A stretch of DNA of 64,000 bases from Triplophysa rosa (Eukaryota > Chordata > Actinopteri > Cypriniformes > Nemacheilidae), in NCBI RefSeq assembly GCF_024868665.1, contig NC_079914.1, positions 4,359,859-4,423,858 on the forward strand. The letters run 5' to 3'. Under the pieces are notes generated by a model. The model did no database searches. It had not been told where the DNA came from and worked only from the letters and a program-made list of their open reading frames with translations. Positions 35,189 through 48,270 of the stretch are shown here, one piece after another; the stretch's first letter is position 1, and each line of letters opens with the position of its first letter. The position numbers and the translations under genes are program-made.

Positions 35189-35640
35189 TACACTATATGT
35201 GGATCCCAAACACCAGACTCGTATGTGCTTGTTGAACTTTTAATTAAAAAAGAAAAAAAAAAAGAAAAAATGAGTTTTTTTGTCCTTTGGCTGCTTTAAC
35301 AGCGTCTACTTAAGGCTTTCCACTGGATGTTGGTGCACTGCTGTGGGGATTTACTTTAATTCAGACACAAGTGCATCAGTGAGGTCAGACGCTGATGTTG
35401 AGTGATGGGGTTTGGCTGGCAGTCGATGTTTCAATTCATCCCAAAGGTGTTGCGTTGGGTCTTGGCTTTCTGGAGGACAGTTCAGTTCTTCCACTCCAGA
35501 CTCGGAGAAACCATTTCTTGATAAACCTCGCTCTGTACACTGGGGTTTGGTCCAAAAACAAAGTTGGAAATGCACAGTGAAGGAATGTAATTGTATTTAT
35601 GATCGTTTGTAGGTTTGTCTTGAACTGAACTGAATTGGGG
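35189..35640 (-). pseudogene. Truncated Tc1-like transposase relic
   Basis: The minus-strand frame (35351-35575) contains DPTQHLWDELKHRL and DLTDALVSELK, the C-terminal block after the catalytic E position of a common fish Tc1 transposase. Here the E of the usual P-x-E-HLW is Q. The left edge CATACACTATATG (35189) resembles the ACACTATATGGACAAAAG terminal repeat. An A/AAAAG-rich run (35248-35270) breaks the end. The N-terminal two thirds are gone. Confidence 0.75.
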
Positions 35641-36892
35641 AAAGTATAGACAATGTTTATTGGACAGGCAATTGACTTCAGGCCAAAATATTGGTTCAGT
35701 TGTATTCAGTGTTCAGCTTGTTTTCTATCTGGATGCTGGTACCCCACAAACTTCATTTCTTTTAGCCTCTAGCTATTCGTTTCTTTATCCCTTAAGGCAG
35801 ATCAACTTGATTTGACTGTTTAATCCACTGACTCATTGATTCCCTCAGCATGTTGCCTCCTGTTCAGCTTCTTGGGTGGCACAAATCCCATTTTCCCTTA
35901 TATGCTCTGCAAGCTAACAGACCTCCACAGATCTCGGGAAGGATTACTATGGACAAAGAAATGAAAACTAACCTATCATTAAAATAAAAGACTTTGATAT
36001 AAGGGATAATTGATCCTGACCATTGAATTGAATGAATATTAATGCACAACTGATGTGGTAATAGGTTACACCTCAGGTCTGCATTAATTTGGATTTAACT
36101 TTAATCACAGTTTTTAGCTAAATGAGCCTTTGCGGGTGTGATTTTAGGGTGAGGTTAGGTCGGTGTTGGTTAGCCACCTCCTTAAATATGTAGAACTTCC
36201 TTTGATCTTCTTTTTCTTTCGGCTCCTTTTTTTCGGTTACTCTTTTAATACACATACAGAGTGTGTATATACATTTATAACCTGATATAGCCCGGATAAA
36301 TGTGGAGGGTTGCGTTAGGAATGGCCTCCAGTGTAAAACATGATGAATGCGGATCACAAATCTCGGATGATCCGCTGTGGCGACCCCTAATAGGAGAAAT
36401 TCGTTTTCATGAACATGAATCAATAGATTCTAAATTTCGTGCCTATATACACCTTTTGTGTACAGAGGTAAATGCTCTTAGCCAGAGGTTCACAAGCTTT
36501 TTGCATCATGCATCCCTTTCTAGTCAAATTTCTATTAATAAATAAGGAATAAATCAACTGAAAATGTAATATTGTCACTTCCTACCTTGTAGGTCTGCAT
36601 ATTTGCACAGCTGTTCATTTTATGTATACTGTAGTTAGCCGGAAAAAAAATTGTCACGTCACACTTTTGCAAGATGAAAAGGCACATTTTGACGCAGATG
36701 CGCCTGTAATTGCGAGATGAAAGCATGACTAATTTACATCTTGTAATATGATTTTTTTCTCAATGAAACATTGACATCTTTATCTTACTTGACTTGGCTG
36801 CCTTAAATGTTTAGGTATAGTCAAATTAAACCAGTAATGATGCCTATAGTATTTTTAAGTTGGACAATTTCATCTTTTTATGATTAAAAGTA
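35641..36892. repeat. RTE-like 3' fragment, otherwise nothing
   Basis: 36301-36396 (GGAGGGTTGCGTTAGGAATG ... CCGCTGTGGCGACCCCTAAT) matches the well-known 3' region of fish RTE/Expander-type LINEs by recall. 36203-36230 (TTCTTTTTCTTTCGGCTCC) is the reverse of that family's GGAGCCGAAAGAAGAAG tail, so two pieces face each other. The rest has no recognised feature. Confidence 0.55.
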
Positions 36893-38623
36893 CAAATATA
36901 TGTTTCCCTGACTTATTGATCACAACTTGGTTATTAGACCCCATACCAACTAAATTATTAAAAGAGTTATTACCCGTTGCAATTGAGCCCATTTATAACA
37001 TTATCAACTCGTCAATTAATCTAGGCCATGTCCCAAGACCCTTTAAACTGGCCGTCATTAAGCCTCTTATCAAGAAACCAAACTTAGACCCTAATGAACT
37101 AGGAAACTATAGACTGATTTCAAATCTCCCTTACGTGTTTAAAATACTAGAAAAAGTAGTGTCCACTCAGTTGTGCTCTTTCTTACAAAATAATGACATA
37201 CACGAAAAATTCCAGTCAGGCTTTAGACCGCATCATAGTACTGAAACTGCGCTCGTTAAAATTACAAACGACCTGCTTATAGCATCAGATAAAGGTAACA
37301 TCTCACTCCTAGTCCTGCTTGACCTTAGTGCTGCGTTCGATACTGTAGACCATAAAATACTTCTAGATCGCTTACACAATTATACCGGTATTCAGGGACA
37401 GGCACTACAATGGTTCAGATCTTACTTATCAGACTGACATCAATTTGTCCATTTAAATGCGGAATCATCAAATCTAACGCAAGTAAATTATGGATTACCT
37501 CAGGGATCGGTTTTAGGACCCTTGCTATTCTCCATTTACATGCTGCCCCTTGGAAACATTATTAGAAAACATGGAATTAGCTTCCACTGTTATGCAGATG
37601 ATACTCAGCTATATATCTCATCAAGACCAGATGATTCCTTCCAACTATCCAAATTGGCAGAGTGCATCGAAGATATAAAACATTGGATGACTTGTAATTT
37701 CCTTAAATTCTAATAAAACAGAAATATTACTTATCGGACCAAAGACACGTGAGCAGAATATTTCGGATTATAACCTGCAAGTTGAAGGCTGCACTGTTAC
37801 TCCAACAAATACAGTTAAAGACCTCGGCGTTATATTAGACAGCAACCTGTCATTTAAAAATCATATCTCAAATGTCACAAAACAGCCTTCTTCCACCTTA
37901 GAAATGTTGCCAAATTACGAAATATTCTATGTGTGGCTGACACAGAGAAGCTTATTGATGCATTTGTGACCTCAAGACTTGACTACTGTAATGCACTACT
38001 TAGTGGTTGTCCTGCATCATCAATAAACAAACTACAGTTAGTTCAGAATGCAGCTGCCAGAGTTCTAACCAGGTCCAGAAAATACGACCACATAACCCCA
38101 ATGTTATCAACCCTTCACTGGTTACCCATTAAGTATCGTATTGACTTTAAAGTTCTTTTAATTACTTATAAAGCCTTAAATGGTTTAGCCCCTACCTTCA
38201 TAACAGAGCTTCTACCACACTACAACCCATCACGCTCTCTAAGATCTCAAAACTCCAGACTTTTGATAACACCTAGAATAACTAAATCCACCAAAGGGAG
38301 CTTTCTCATACGTAGGACCTAAACTCTGGAATATCCTTCCCGATACTATTCGAGGGTCAGACACACTCTCCCAATTTAAATCTATATTAAAGACGCATCT
38401 TTTCAGCAAAGCATTCACTTAATGCAAAATATGCTAAATAAACCACCGGGAGACTGCATTTATTAGATATTATTTACTAGAATATTCTTGCTTGTTCTAC
38501 CATGCACTGTGCTGTGTTTTAACCTTTTTTGTGTTTTTCAATTTTTCTTATTTTCTCCTGTAAAGCTGCTTTGGAACAATGCACATTGTAAAAAGCGCTG
38601 TATAAATAAAATTGAATTGAATC
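36893..38623 (+). pseudogene. 5'-truncated L2-clade LINE, broken reverse transcriptase
   Basis: Starts inside the reverse transcriptase ([12 protein letters not shown], 36943 on). It shows the expected RT blocks in order: [45 protein letters not shown] (first catalytic Asp), GLPQGSVLGPLLF and YADD at 37591-37602. Breaks are a TGA at 37435-37437 (SYLSD*HQFV), a frameshift near 37700 after HWMTCNFLKF, another near 37880, and one near 38310 after TKGSF. The 3' UTR ends TGTATAAATAAAATTGAATT, the L2-type tail. The element copied itself by target-primed reverse transcription; this copy is dead. Confidence 0.9.
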
Positions 38624-41049
38624 ATTTTCCACGGTGTAGATATAATAAGAGAAATCATTTTTTAAACCATTACAGACTGCCCAGGGCTCAGTCTGTGCAC
38701 TCCAGTTTGGGAACCATCACCGATAAAACAAGAGGATTGCGACGTGATATTTAAAGTGAATTGTGGTTAGGGTTGGGTATCATAATAGTTGAATCAATTC
38801 TGATTCTGATTCTGCTTATCGATTCCAAATTTTATCGATTTCCAGTTTTGATTCCAAAGTGGTAAACATGACATAACACGTTTAGATATCAACCTGTATG
38901 GTCATTTAACCTGCTTATTGGCTGGTTTACAAAAAATCAATTAATTTATGAGCATCGTTGTAACAATACAGTAAAAATGACATATTTGCCAATTGCGTAT
39001 GGTTTTACTGCAAATATTTGCTTTACTGCAAATACCATAGTTAGACTATGGTTACTACAGTTATATTGTGGTTAATTTTGATATTTTGATCACAAGGTCA
39101 CATGCTTTTTTTTAAATGTGCCCACAAAAATGGATAAGAGGAATTGAAATTTAATATTATTTATATTTTATATTAAGTATCCGATTCCTAATCTTAAAGG
39201 GACAGTTCTGTCAAAAATAGAAAATTCTGTCATCATTTACTCACAACCCAAGCTGTTTTAAAAATAAATAAATAATGCTATTAGTCACATTCCTTTTTTA
39301 TTTAGATTATTTTGTTTCTCTCTCTCTCTCTCTTGTGAGGCTCAGAGAGAGAGAGGGAGTTAACCATTGTGTGGCTCTTAAGCCAAAATGGATGCAGAAT
39401 TATTTACTATACTCTCATATGTGTAGTATTAACACGTTATAAACAATCATGGTTTTTAATATCACGGTTATTGCCCATACCGGTATATTGCAACACCCCT
39501 TGTCTGTCAGAGTGTTTTGTCTTACAACCTCAGCAGAGGTGTTGAGGGCCTAAACCCCATCATGACAGACAAAATCCGAATGTGATTGCCGTTGTCATTG
39601 TCAAGGATTATAGAAACAAGTCCTGTTGTCTAAAAGAACACAGAGTTCATCCACTGATGTGTTCTAACAACACACCTACAGGCAATAATGCCTTCAGGCC
39701 AGAGATAACACAACAGGGAAGAGCAAGTTGTCACCACAGTGATCGACGACACCGACTCAACGATGAAGTTCAGCTTTAGTTTTGTTGTTCATATCGACCG
39801 AGATTATGAAACAGTGCCCATTGAAGTGGTTTGTTTATGAATTCCTATAACCCACAGAGATTTATCAAGGTGGACAAGCAAAGCTTCAGTCTGGATTGGG
39901 CCATAAATCCACTTTAAGCTGTTTACTCGCGCTTGTAGTTGTTTTCACTCTTTGATTGCATAAATAGCGCTCACATTCCCACAATCCTTTGCAGCAGAAG
40001 CGTAGGAGTACATTATTCAGCGCTGCTTTTGTGTCTGGCTCTGATACTTCATGTGACAGTGAATATTGGTTGTTTAGAGATAATTGTGTTGAAGAATGCC
40101 TCGGCAAGGTGAGAAATTATTTCATCATCTCTGTCAGTACTACACAAACTACGTCTGATGGTTGAGCCATGCTTCATTTCGCTGTCTTGGAGACGTCTTT
40201 ATGACATCGAAGTATGGCATGAATCAATTTAATACATAAATGGGAATAACAGATGTTACATTTCAAATAGCTCTTATTTATTTTTCTCCGGTCTGATGAC
40301 TTGTGCTGGGGGATTATGATCGGTAATTTTCCGATGCGCATAAATGTTTACTGACATTACAGTAAAATTGATTTTCGCTGACTTGGTGGAACAGGCCATT
40401 AAGTTAAGTTATGAGCAAAATCTAATTCTGTGAGCTAATATGCAGGCCAGAGAGAAAAGAGTTGGAAGACATGCTTCAGTTAACCGCAATCAATGAAACA
40501 TCACAATTATGGGCTCTTTTTGTTTTTGTTTAGTCTTTGTTTTATGAATGCACCTGCAATGTAAATTACAAATTAAATAAATACAAAGATTTTTCTAGTA
40601 ATGTGAATGTTGGGTGTTCTTGTTGAGATACTTCAACCACAAGCCAATGTTGCCAATGTTTTTCTGTATTTGTATCTAGTTTTCCCACAGTCAAGCATGA
40701 TGTGTTTCTTCCTTTAAAACAGTCACTAATGCCCAACGTCAATTACAAAACTGATGAAGCGTGATCACTTTGGATTTCTTCCTCCGAATTGAGCTGACAA
40801 TCATAGATGCAGAAATCTCAGAGCCTGATGGGTAATGACACGTCCCTTCCGCTATCCATCATAATGTCCCAACAGCGCCATTTGGAACCAGCCACACCTG
40901 CAATGACCTGCCAACATCCTTCCCCAGTTATCCTACGCCGTCCTATGCCAACAACATGACTCACAAACTCTTTGTAATTATACCAGCCTATGCCATCAAC
41001 CCAGGCTTTTGCGCCATCACTATGGTTTTCTGTAGGCATCAGTATTGTA
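38624..41049. other. No gene; repeat fragments
   Basis: 38766 (TAGGGTTGGGTATCATAATA) is a hAT-type end whose partner was not found. 39193-39260 is a left-half copy of the AAAGGGATAGTTCACCC family. 39315-39357 pairs (CT)n with (GA)n across a short loop. 40000-40520 looks single copy and could be conserved noncoding. The 73-codon frame at 40818-41039 has no family. Confidence 0.45.
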
Positions 41050-41436
41050 CAGATGTAACGTCATCATCAGCATCTAGTGGTGAAGTTGCGAATTGCATCC
41101 AACAGCTCACTCCTCACCCCTCTCTTTCGAAGCATACGGTGGCTGACACAGGACTAAGATGTCATCACATTTTCTCTTCTTTGCCGAAGGAGATAACGTA
41201 TTTACGAAACGCACTCTGTAGAGCAGTTTGTCCATTTAGGGCTACTGTAGAAACAACATGATGAATTCCATGCAGGGGGACCCGCGGTGTATTTAGATAG
41301 AAATAGCTCATTCTAAGATAATAAAAACATGACACTTTATTATGTAAGGTCTTTATTCACCTCTGAAGGCATAGTTATGTATATTATATTGCATTTCAGT
41401 CAATAGATCCTCCAGAAAATTACACACTGGACTTCT
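41050..41436 (-). mobile_element. CACTGGACCTTTA-family element, copy B
   Basis: Inverted relative to copy A. It has GCATCTAGTGGTGAAGTTGC, CTTTCGAAGCATACGGTGG, GTTTGTCCATTTAGGGCTAC, AATATAATATACATAACTATG (as reverse complement) and the end ATTACACACTGGA. It is the longest of the three copies. Confidence 0.78.
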
Positions 41437-41515
41437 ACGACTTTTAAAGCTTAGTAAAAGAAGATGGTGTACGAATAAGATGTTGACAAAACTTATCCAA
41501 AACCTTATTTTAATA

Positions 41516-41861
41516 TAGAGGTGGAAAGAAATGAAATATTCCGCTTTTTGTACGTTATCAGTGTTTTTACTTCAAAAGAAATCTAACTTTACTATACAGC
41601 ATTAAATCATACTTTTTACTCCACTACTTTTTATAAATAATGTCTTTTTTTACCTTTATTGTTTTAGTAGGTTAAAATTTCGTACTTTTTTCTTTTACTC
41701 AAGTATTTTACTTACCATTTTAATTGTAGCCTACCATAGAATGTAGTGAAGTAATATTTTTTTCAAGTAAAAACCCTATAATAAAGTAGGCTACAGATAA
41801 ACAAATTTTAGAAGTGTATGTACTGGAGTAGAGTAAAATACTTCACTACTGTCCACCTCTG
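41516..41861. mobile_element. 346-bp hAT-type miniature element
   Basis: The ends TAGAGGTGGAAAG and CTGTCCACCTCTG form the inverted repeat. The flanks TTTTAATA (41508-41515) and ATTTAATA (41862-41869) match at 7 of 8. The interior is full of AAGTA and TACTT words. It has no coding capacity. Confidence 0.82.
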
Positions 41862-41869
41862 ATTTAATA

Positions 41870-43357
41870 TAGTTAAAAGTGAACAATTTTGTCCTACATT
41901 TGTCAGTGCTCTGTAATTTTTTTAATTTGACATCATTATAGCCTAGCAACATGCTAACGACAAACTTGCACATCTTTGTATATCGTCGCTGTCCTTCTGA
42001 AACCTTGGATGTCCAAATTTGTTGTTTGTACTTCTTAAATAATTAACTGTTGTGTTGTCGAAGTTGACAAGCACTTTTTTCATAATTTTTACAGGTTAAA
42101 TAAACTCCTTGACAAACTTAACGGGTGACTAATAATAATGGTTTATGGCCAAAAAAATCATTATGGAGATACGAAGTTTCCCAAATACAGCAACAATATG
42201 TTGCTCAGTCCACTGAAGTAAAGGAACTTCTTAATCTTTAGTTCAAAACTAAATACATTTGAAAAAGTAAGTGAAGAGAGGAACAAAATGAGATTTTAAT
42301 GCATTTCCCCCTCCATTTAACAGGTGATTTGTCATTTATTACACGGATTGATGGAAGACAAAGGAGTGATTTAAAGTAGTAAAGTTGGAAGTAAAAGTTT
42401 GGTCTTAGTTAAGAAGAAGTTAAGAAATGCAGATAAGGAAAGAAAAGTTTAATCGGAATTACTATTGATGAATTTCACCTCGCAAAACAAACTTATTGAG
42501 ATAAAGCTTTATCTTCATTTGAAACTCATTATAAAGTCCTCCTGGGTCTCCCAGAAAGCTCATCAGCCCAACAGAAATTCTTGATTCTCTATGAAATACT
42601 GAGAGGGATCAATCTAGCTTAGCATTTTAACTGCACATCCCAAATCATGAAAAATTAACAATGCTAATATTTGGCGAATAGCACCTAGCTTTGGAGAATA
42701 ACTGGTGTAACTTGCTGTGAATCACTGTTCTAGCTGCTAGAGAATAACAGAGGAGATTGTCAGTGATTTAGCAAGAGATCATTTATATCTTGGGACTTGT
42801 AGACCTTCCTGGGTCCTGGTTGATCGAACTGGAATACTTGATAGATTTGGGTTTTTAAAGATCGATATGGGGACTGTCGGAATGAAAAACTTTCAAACAG
42901 ATTATTTTACTCTTATCAAACTTTTCAGGCCAAATACTATCACAGAGCAGAACTAAATTCAACCTACTATAGTCTAAACAATGACTCTGTGCTTTATATG
43001 GTCTGTGTTATACACGCAATGCCATATTTGATTTATTATCAATGTTCCCTATTGAAAGCACCCTATCAGAAAACAATGTTATTAGATTTATTTTATTAGC
43101 ATAATGTGCCGACATTTAACATGGGTTAGAGCGAGAGGATTTGTTGCACAGTGGCACAGTGAGTATGTAGGGCTACACGATTAATCGACAATAAACCACA
43201 TGCGATTTGACATTTGGATGCACTGTTTGTCAGTGAAGTACAGTTAACTGCTGCTGCATCTCAACAATATGCTCTGCGGAAGAAATACGACCACAAACGT
43301 ATAAATGCCATCTTCCTATCTTTCTAAATGGCATCTATCAAAGCGTATTGAATACCA
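41870..43357. other. No gene recognised
   Basis: AT-rich. 43168-43210 (AGGGCTACACGATTAATCGA) is a hAT-type end fragment. Nothing else is seen. Confidence 0.45.
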
Positions 43358-44456
43358 AGAGGCGAAACTCAATAGAATGTTCCACTGCAACACTCGCGCA
43401 CAGTAGCAGCCCTGTGCTTTCGCCATTTTGGGGTGAAAGCGACTCAGCAGTCCTATAGCTTTTGCTGTCGCGATGGCGATATCCGCTGCTTTAAAAAAAA
43501 TAATTTAAGCTTAAATCCAACCTTAATGATGACAATACATGATGACAAAACCTTTGCTCTCTAGAAACCATGTTATCAAGTATTAGCATTATAAATACTT
43601 TATTAATAGCAACTAATTAAGGACATTGGCAATGTTGAACAACAAATGGGTAGTTGACGAATAAATCGTGTGATGTAGTAAAATTTAGAAAACAATATAT
43701 ATAATATGACATTATTTTATATTATTAATGTTTATGTGTATAACAAAAACAGTACAAGACAGATTTTTTCTTCATTGTTTTTTTCCCTAAATTTTTGCAG
43801 TCACACCATAGGACAAATTTGCATATTAATCTGTCAAATACCCAAATTTTATTGTAAAAAGCTAATGGTTCATTATGGTATTTTAATGGATACCATTAGA
43901 ATTGGGTTTCTATTGTTTTTTCAGGAGTAATGCTAGAAAATAGAAACCATTACAGAAATTCTTATGGTTACCATTATATATCATTAGCTTTTTCCATTAA
44001 AACCGTTACAAAATTTCTTTTTGTATTGTGTTTTGGTGTTTTTGGTCTAATTCCAATAGGATTTAACATTATTACCATTGATTCCATTAAATCGTTGTTT
44101 TTTCAGCATGGTTCTATAAGGTCATCATGTCTGTAGTGTTCCAGGGGACTAAAATGTACAATAATACTAATAATAGTAATAGTAAATGTGTAAAGTTGCA
44201 TAAAATGAAAATACTCAATTGAAGTAGGCTAAATGGTTGGATTCCACAACTGATAACATGAAACGTATATAAGACAATACAACATTTACTGTATGTGTCA
44301 AAATTTACTGATGACTTAATTAGAGAATTTTCTATTGCGCTTTTCTCTATGTCTGTGGTATTATCCAGCTGGCATTTTCACCCCAAAATGGCGGCCCCGC
44401 GATACCGAAGCCCAAACTAGTGTCTTTTCCCCAAAAAGCACCAGAGTTTCGCCTCT
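43358..44456. mobile_element. 1.1-kb element with about 100-bp diverged inverted ends
   Basis: The left AGAGGCGAAACTC (43358) and right GAGTTTCGCCTCT (44444-44456) are exact inverses. Further in, CGCCATTTTGGGGTGAAA (43421) pairs with TTTCACCCCAAAATGGCGG (44376). The flanks ATACC and ATACT hint at a 5-bp duplication. The middle (43790-44160) contains repeated AACCATTA and TTCCATTA words from another old repeat. Confidence 0.65.
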
Positions 44457-45223
44457 TATACTTTCTTAGTTTCTATTACTGTTTCTCAAGCATTTTTTAA
44501 TGATAATAAAATTTCTTAAGATTTTTAAGATACCAGTTTCTGTAATATGACATTGGAGATGTTTCTCATCTATTCTATATTTCTGTACTATATTTCACAT
44601 CAATTTCTTTACGTAATGCTGTCCACTTTAATTTGATAGTTATATATTTTTTATTGATTTATTTACATAATGCTGTCCACCTAAATTTTATCCACGCATG
44701 CACGCACACACACATATATACAGTATATACATACACATATACACGCATACATTAGGTATAAAGTATTTCTCCTTTTTCAACCCAAATTAAAGTCTATCAA
44801 AGTCTATTTTGTCTCCTTGTTCGCAGCAGTTTATGTGCATGAATTGACTGCGGAGGCGGTTTATCTAATGTATTCTACAGCAGAAATAGAGAGGAGATAA
44901 GCAAATGGTCAGCACTAAACCTCTAATGGTCAATGCAACATTAGAGCTCTCCAGAGATGATCTTATATTCAATATTTTGTGGTTGTCATGGGCAACACTT
45001 ATGCTGCACTAATATCTGAGCATTCAGCAATTTTGTCCGCTAGCAGTGATTTTATTATTTTTTTACCTCTGTTTTTTCTATATTTTTTCCTCTCCCATTA
45101 CTAAAGGTTATAATATGTTTGTTTGTTGGCTCATTAATCATTTCAGTTTGTTGTTACCTTTGGTATAGTGGTTACCTTGTAAATTTAGTCAACATGACTC
45201 GAACTTGATCTACGATTTGAAGT
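44457..45223. other. No gene; (CA/TA)n microsatellite
   Basis: 44697-44755 is a mixed CA/TA/ATAC simple repeat. The rest is AT-rich with no recognised content. Confidence 0.5.
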
Positions 45224-45409
45224 TCCAGTGTGTAATTTTTTGGATGATCTATTGACAGAAATGCAATAAAATATACTGTACATATAAATATATTTGTCAT
45301 CTCAGCTTCCATAGTGCTTCGAAAGGGAAGGATGGAGTTAACCATTGGTTACAATCTGCAACTTCACAGCTAGATGCTGCTATAAAATCACACAATGGTC
45401 CTTTAAAAT
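45224..45409 (+). mobile_element. CACTGGACCTTTA-family element, copy C (internal deletion)
   Basis: It keeps both ends: TCCAGTGTGTAATTTTTTGG at left and CACACAATGGTCCTTTAA at right, with GATCTATTGACAGAAATGCA and TAGTGCTTCGAAAGGGAAGG. It lacks about 200 bp of the middle present in copies A and B. Confidence 0.78.
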
Positions 45410-46237
45410 CATAGAAACACTGCAGAAAATGCTTTGGAAAGTGCTACAGTAGTTTTTTGTGTGCCATGTAGTGTTTTACAGGAAAATAAAATCAAAGGAG
45501 CCTTTTACCCCATGAAGCCTTTTGCCCCATTGTACCCTAATACTTTGTAAAGTATATTACAGGAATGTTTTCTTTTCATGTGAGTTTGACTCTTGGTTTA
45601 TGACGAATGCCATCTAATTTATCATCCCACAGTTGCTCCCACTCCCAAAGACTGTTTTATACATTATACTATATAAATGACTGTTTACAGAAGATAAATG
45701 ATATCTAAATCTGTGCTGTGCAATCTGCGTGTGTGTGTGAAACCCTTCATGATGCATGTCCTTTCTTCATTGAGATGAATGTAGTGGTGACTGGCTAATG
45801 TAGCACATCAATATCCCAGACTTCACATGACAGTAGCATGTGTTCGCTTGTGAGTAAATAATATATCATTTCTCACCTCTCATCTACATCATCACACAGA
45901 CTTACATTTTCATAAGAAATAATTCACAAAGAAAATAAATGTTAATTTAAGAGTGAATTGCTAATCTGTTAGCAACTGTAGTCAACACAATCGCATTACA
46001 ACCTGCAACTACTGTAACTATTTTACGATATTGTATGTCTTAGTAAGATCTGCTTTTGCCTATAGAGACAATAGGTTTAGGGAGGTTAGAGAAGGGACAT
46101 CATTCTTGATTTTTCTAAAATATCGTATGTTTATTTTTTTTAAGATTAAGATTGTACAAATTCTTGCTAAATTGACACCTCTTGAAATAGTTACGTATTA
46201 CTGTGTGATCTGGTTGTTTGTTGCCTAAACAAAGTGC
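45410..46237. other. No gene recognised
   Basis: AT-rich single-copy-looking sequence. I see nothing in it. Confidence 0.5.
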
Positions 46238-46535
46238 TTAAAGGGATACTGCACCCAAAGATTAATATTCTGTCATGAATTACTCAACCTCAAGTATAAA
46301 TTTCTTTGTTTTGGTCAACACAAAGAAAGATATTTAGAAGAATGTTAGCAACTGAGATTTCGGGGGTGGTCAAAAAATGGTAGTCAAAGGTGCTACAGAA
46401 TTGTCAGTTGCTAACATTCTTCCAAATATCTTTCTTTGTGTACAACCAAATAAAGAAATGTATACAGGTTTGGAACCACTTGAGGATGAGTAATTCATGA
46501 CAGAATTTAAATTTTTGGATGGAGTATCCCTTTAA
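46238..46535. mobile_element. Miniature element, AAAGGGATAGTTCACCC family
   Basis: The ends TTAAAGGGATACTGCACCCA and GATGGAGTATCCCTTTAA are inverted repeats with a subfamily variant (ACTGCACCC). Internal CAACATTCTTCCAAATATCT pairs with AGATATTTAGAAGAATGTTA. It has no coding capacity. Confidence 0.85.
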
Positions 46536-47689
46536 GAATTCCACCATGAGGCACCAACAGAAGACTCTGCTTTCATTACCACCAATCTGCACGGAGATCT
46601 ATTCGGATAATCCACAACAAACAGTTTGAATAACTGTGACTGGGTAAATGGGAAGATAATTTATCTTTTTCAGTACTCATAGATCTGAACTAAATTATTT
46701 CATTTCTTTCACACCTTGTACTCTTTATAGGGAGAAAATGAATGTTCTGAAAAGACAGTTGTCAATGAGACTAATTTTATGTTGTCAAAGTTGACTAGTT
46801 CATTTACATACATTTACCTTACCTTACATAGCATGTAACACAATGCATAGCACAACACAACAACTTGGTTGCAATTAAGTCCTGATAACAACTAAAACCG
46901 ATAACATACCATTCATAGATATTGTGAGTCATCTTGACCGGTAAAATGCCATTGTTTCGTTTTTAATGCCAGGTTTGAATTTGCAGCAAATAAGCTAATC
47001 AAATATTTATAATTCATATTTTTTTTGTCCAAATATTTACTTGTGTGCCAAGTAGCCGTGTAATAAGCGGGGTAATGCACATCAATCCACTTTGGGCCTT
47101 GATCCCTCTGTTGGGTTTATTTTGAAACTGGGGGCAGTTGCTTGAAATTTTGGAAAGCGTACATGTTTTGTATGATGCCAGTTTGAGACTCATCATCTTA
47201 CCATTTAATTGATATCCTCTGAAAACGCCCACTGTTTTAAAATCATCACAGCATCACAATTTTTGCACATGCTGCTGTGCGGGTCGGCTGTATTTCAGTT
47301 CTCATTGCGTGAACAGAATTACCATATCAATTACCACATAACTCAAAGAAACATGAGAGCGAGAATAATACAAAACACAAAGAGTACACAAGATACAAAA
47401 GACGGAAAGCAAGCGATGCATATTCATCACTATTTGCATGACACACTGCAGTGCCAAATGTCATATCAATTTCAGTTTGCAAAAGATAAGAATATAACAA
47501 AGACAGGAGCAGAGACTTACATCAGCAGCTGCCTAACAGAGGCTAGATTATTACTCAAGATTTTATCGGTAATATGTATTCTTATTGACAGTTATACTTC
47601 AGTGCATTTCAACAAGAACAGATGCTCCTAAACAAGCAGGTCTGGGAGAACTGTATTTTCTGACTGTTATCATATATTCAGAATCTTAC
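46536..47689. other. No gene recognised
   Basis: A 140-codon frame (47209-47631) has no family signature and mixed composition; it is treated as chance. No repeat is identified. Confidence 0.4.
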
Positions 47690-48270
47690 TGTCATGATTC
47701 TATCCCATCCTGTCATGCCTTTCTTGGTCTTGTGGCAGAGTCATGGCAAAGCCTTAGGTTATATGTGGAGAGAGAGATTTGACCCTTTCGGCCTTCCATA
47801 TACTCTCTCTCGGTGTCCCATCTTTAAGCCCCGCCCTCTCATTCCCTCGTTAGCCTCCCCTTAGTGTTTGATCCTTGTCACCTGCCCGTCACCCTCCCTG
47901 TGTTATCATCCCTCGTTTATTCCCCTTTAAAAAGCCCTCGTGTTTATTGTCTTGTGCTTGTTCGTTGTGTATTGAAGTCGTGCTTCTGTGCTTGTTTGCG
48001 TGTTGCTATTTACCCTGCGTGTACGCCTTGCGCCTTGCCTACCCTAGTCCGTGTTTGTTAGACGTTGTGTCGATCACTTTATTTAGTTTATTTTTTGCCC
48101 CCTCGTGGGAAGTGTTTTGTTTTGAATTCTTCTTTTGTTACTGTGTCCCTAGTTCGTGTTTTGTTATGGTTTCCCCATTGTCGGTGTTTTGTTTAGTATT
48201 TAATAAATCTGTGTTAACCCCTTCACCAACGCTGCCTGCATCTGGGTTCTTCCCTCACCGATTCCTGACA
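47690..48270 (+). mobile_element. Solo LTR, 581 bp
   Basis: Begins TGTCATGATTC and ends GATTCCTGACA, flanked by the 5-bp duplication CTTAC (47685-47689 and 48271-48275). It has a TATA-like TTTAAAAAG at 47926-47934 and AATAAA at 48202-48207, so it points right. Its ends resemble the LTR at 4368-5300 (TGTCA...TGACA), so the two may be related families. No internal retroviral-type sequence is present. The 135-codon frame inside is chance. Confidence 0.88.
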
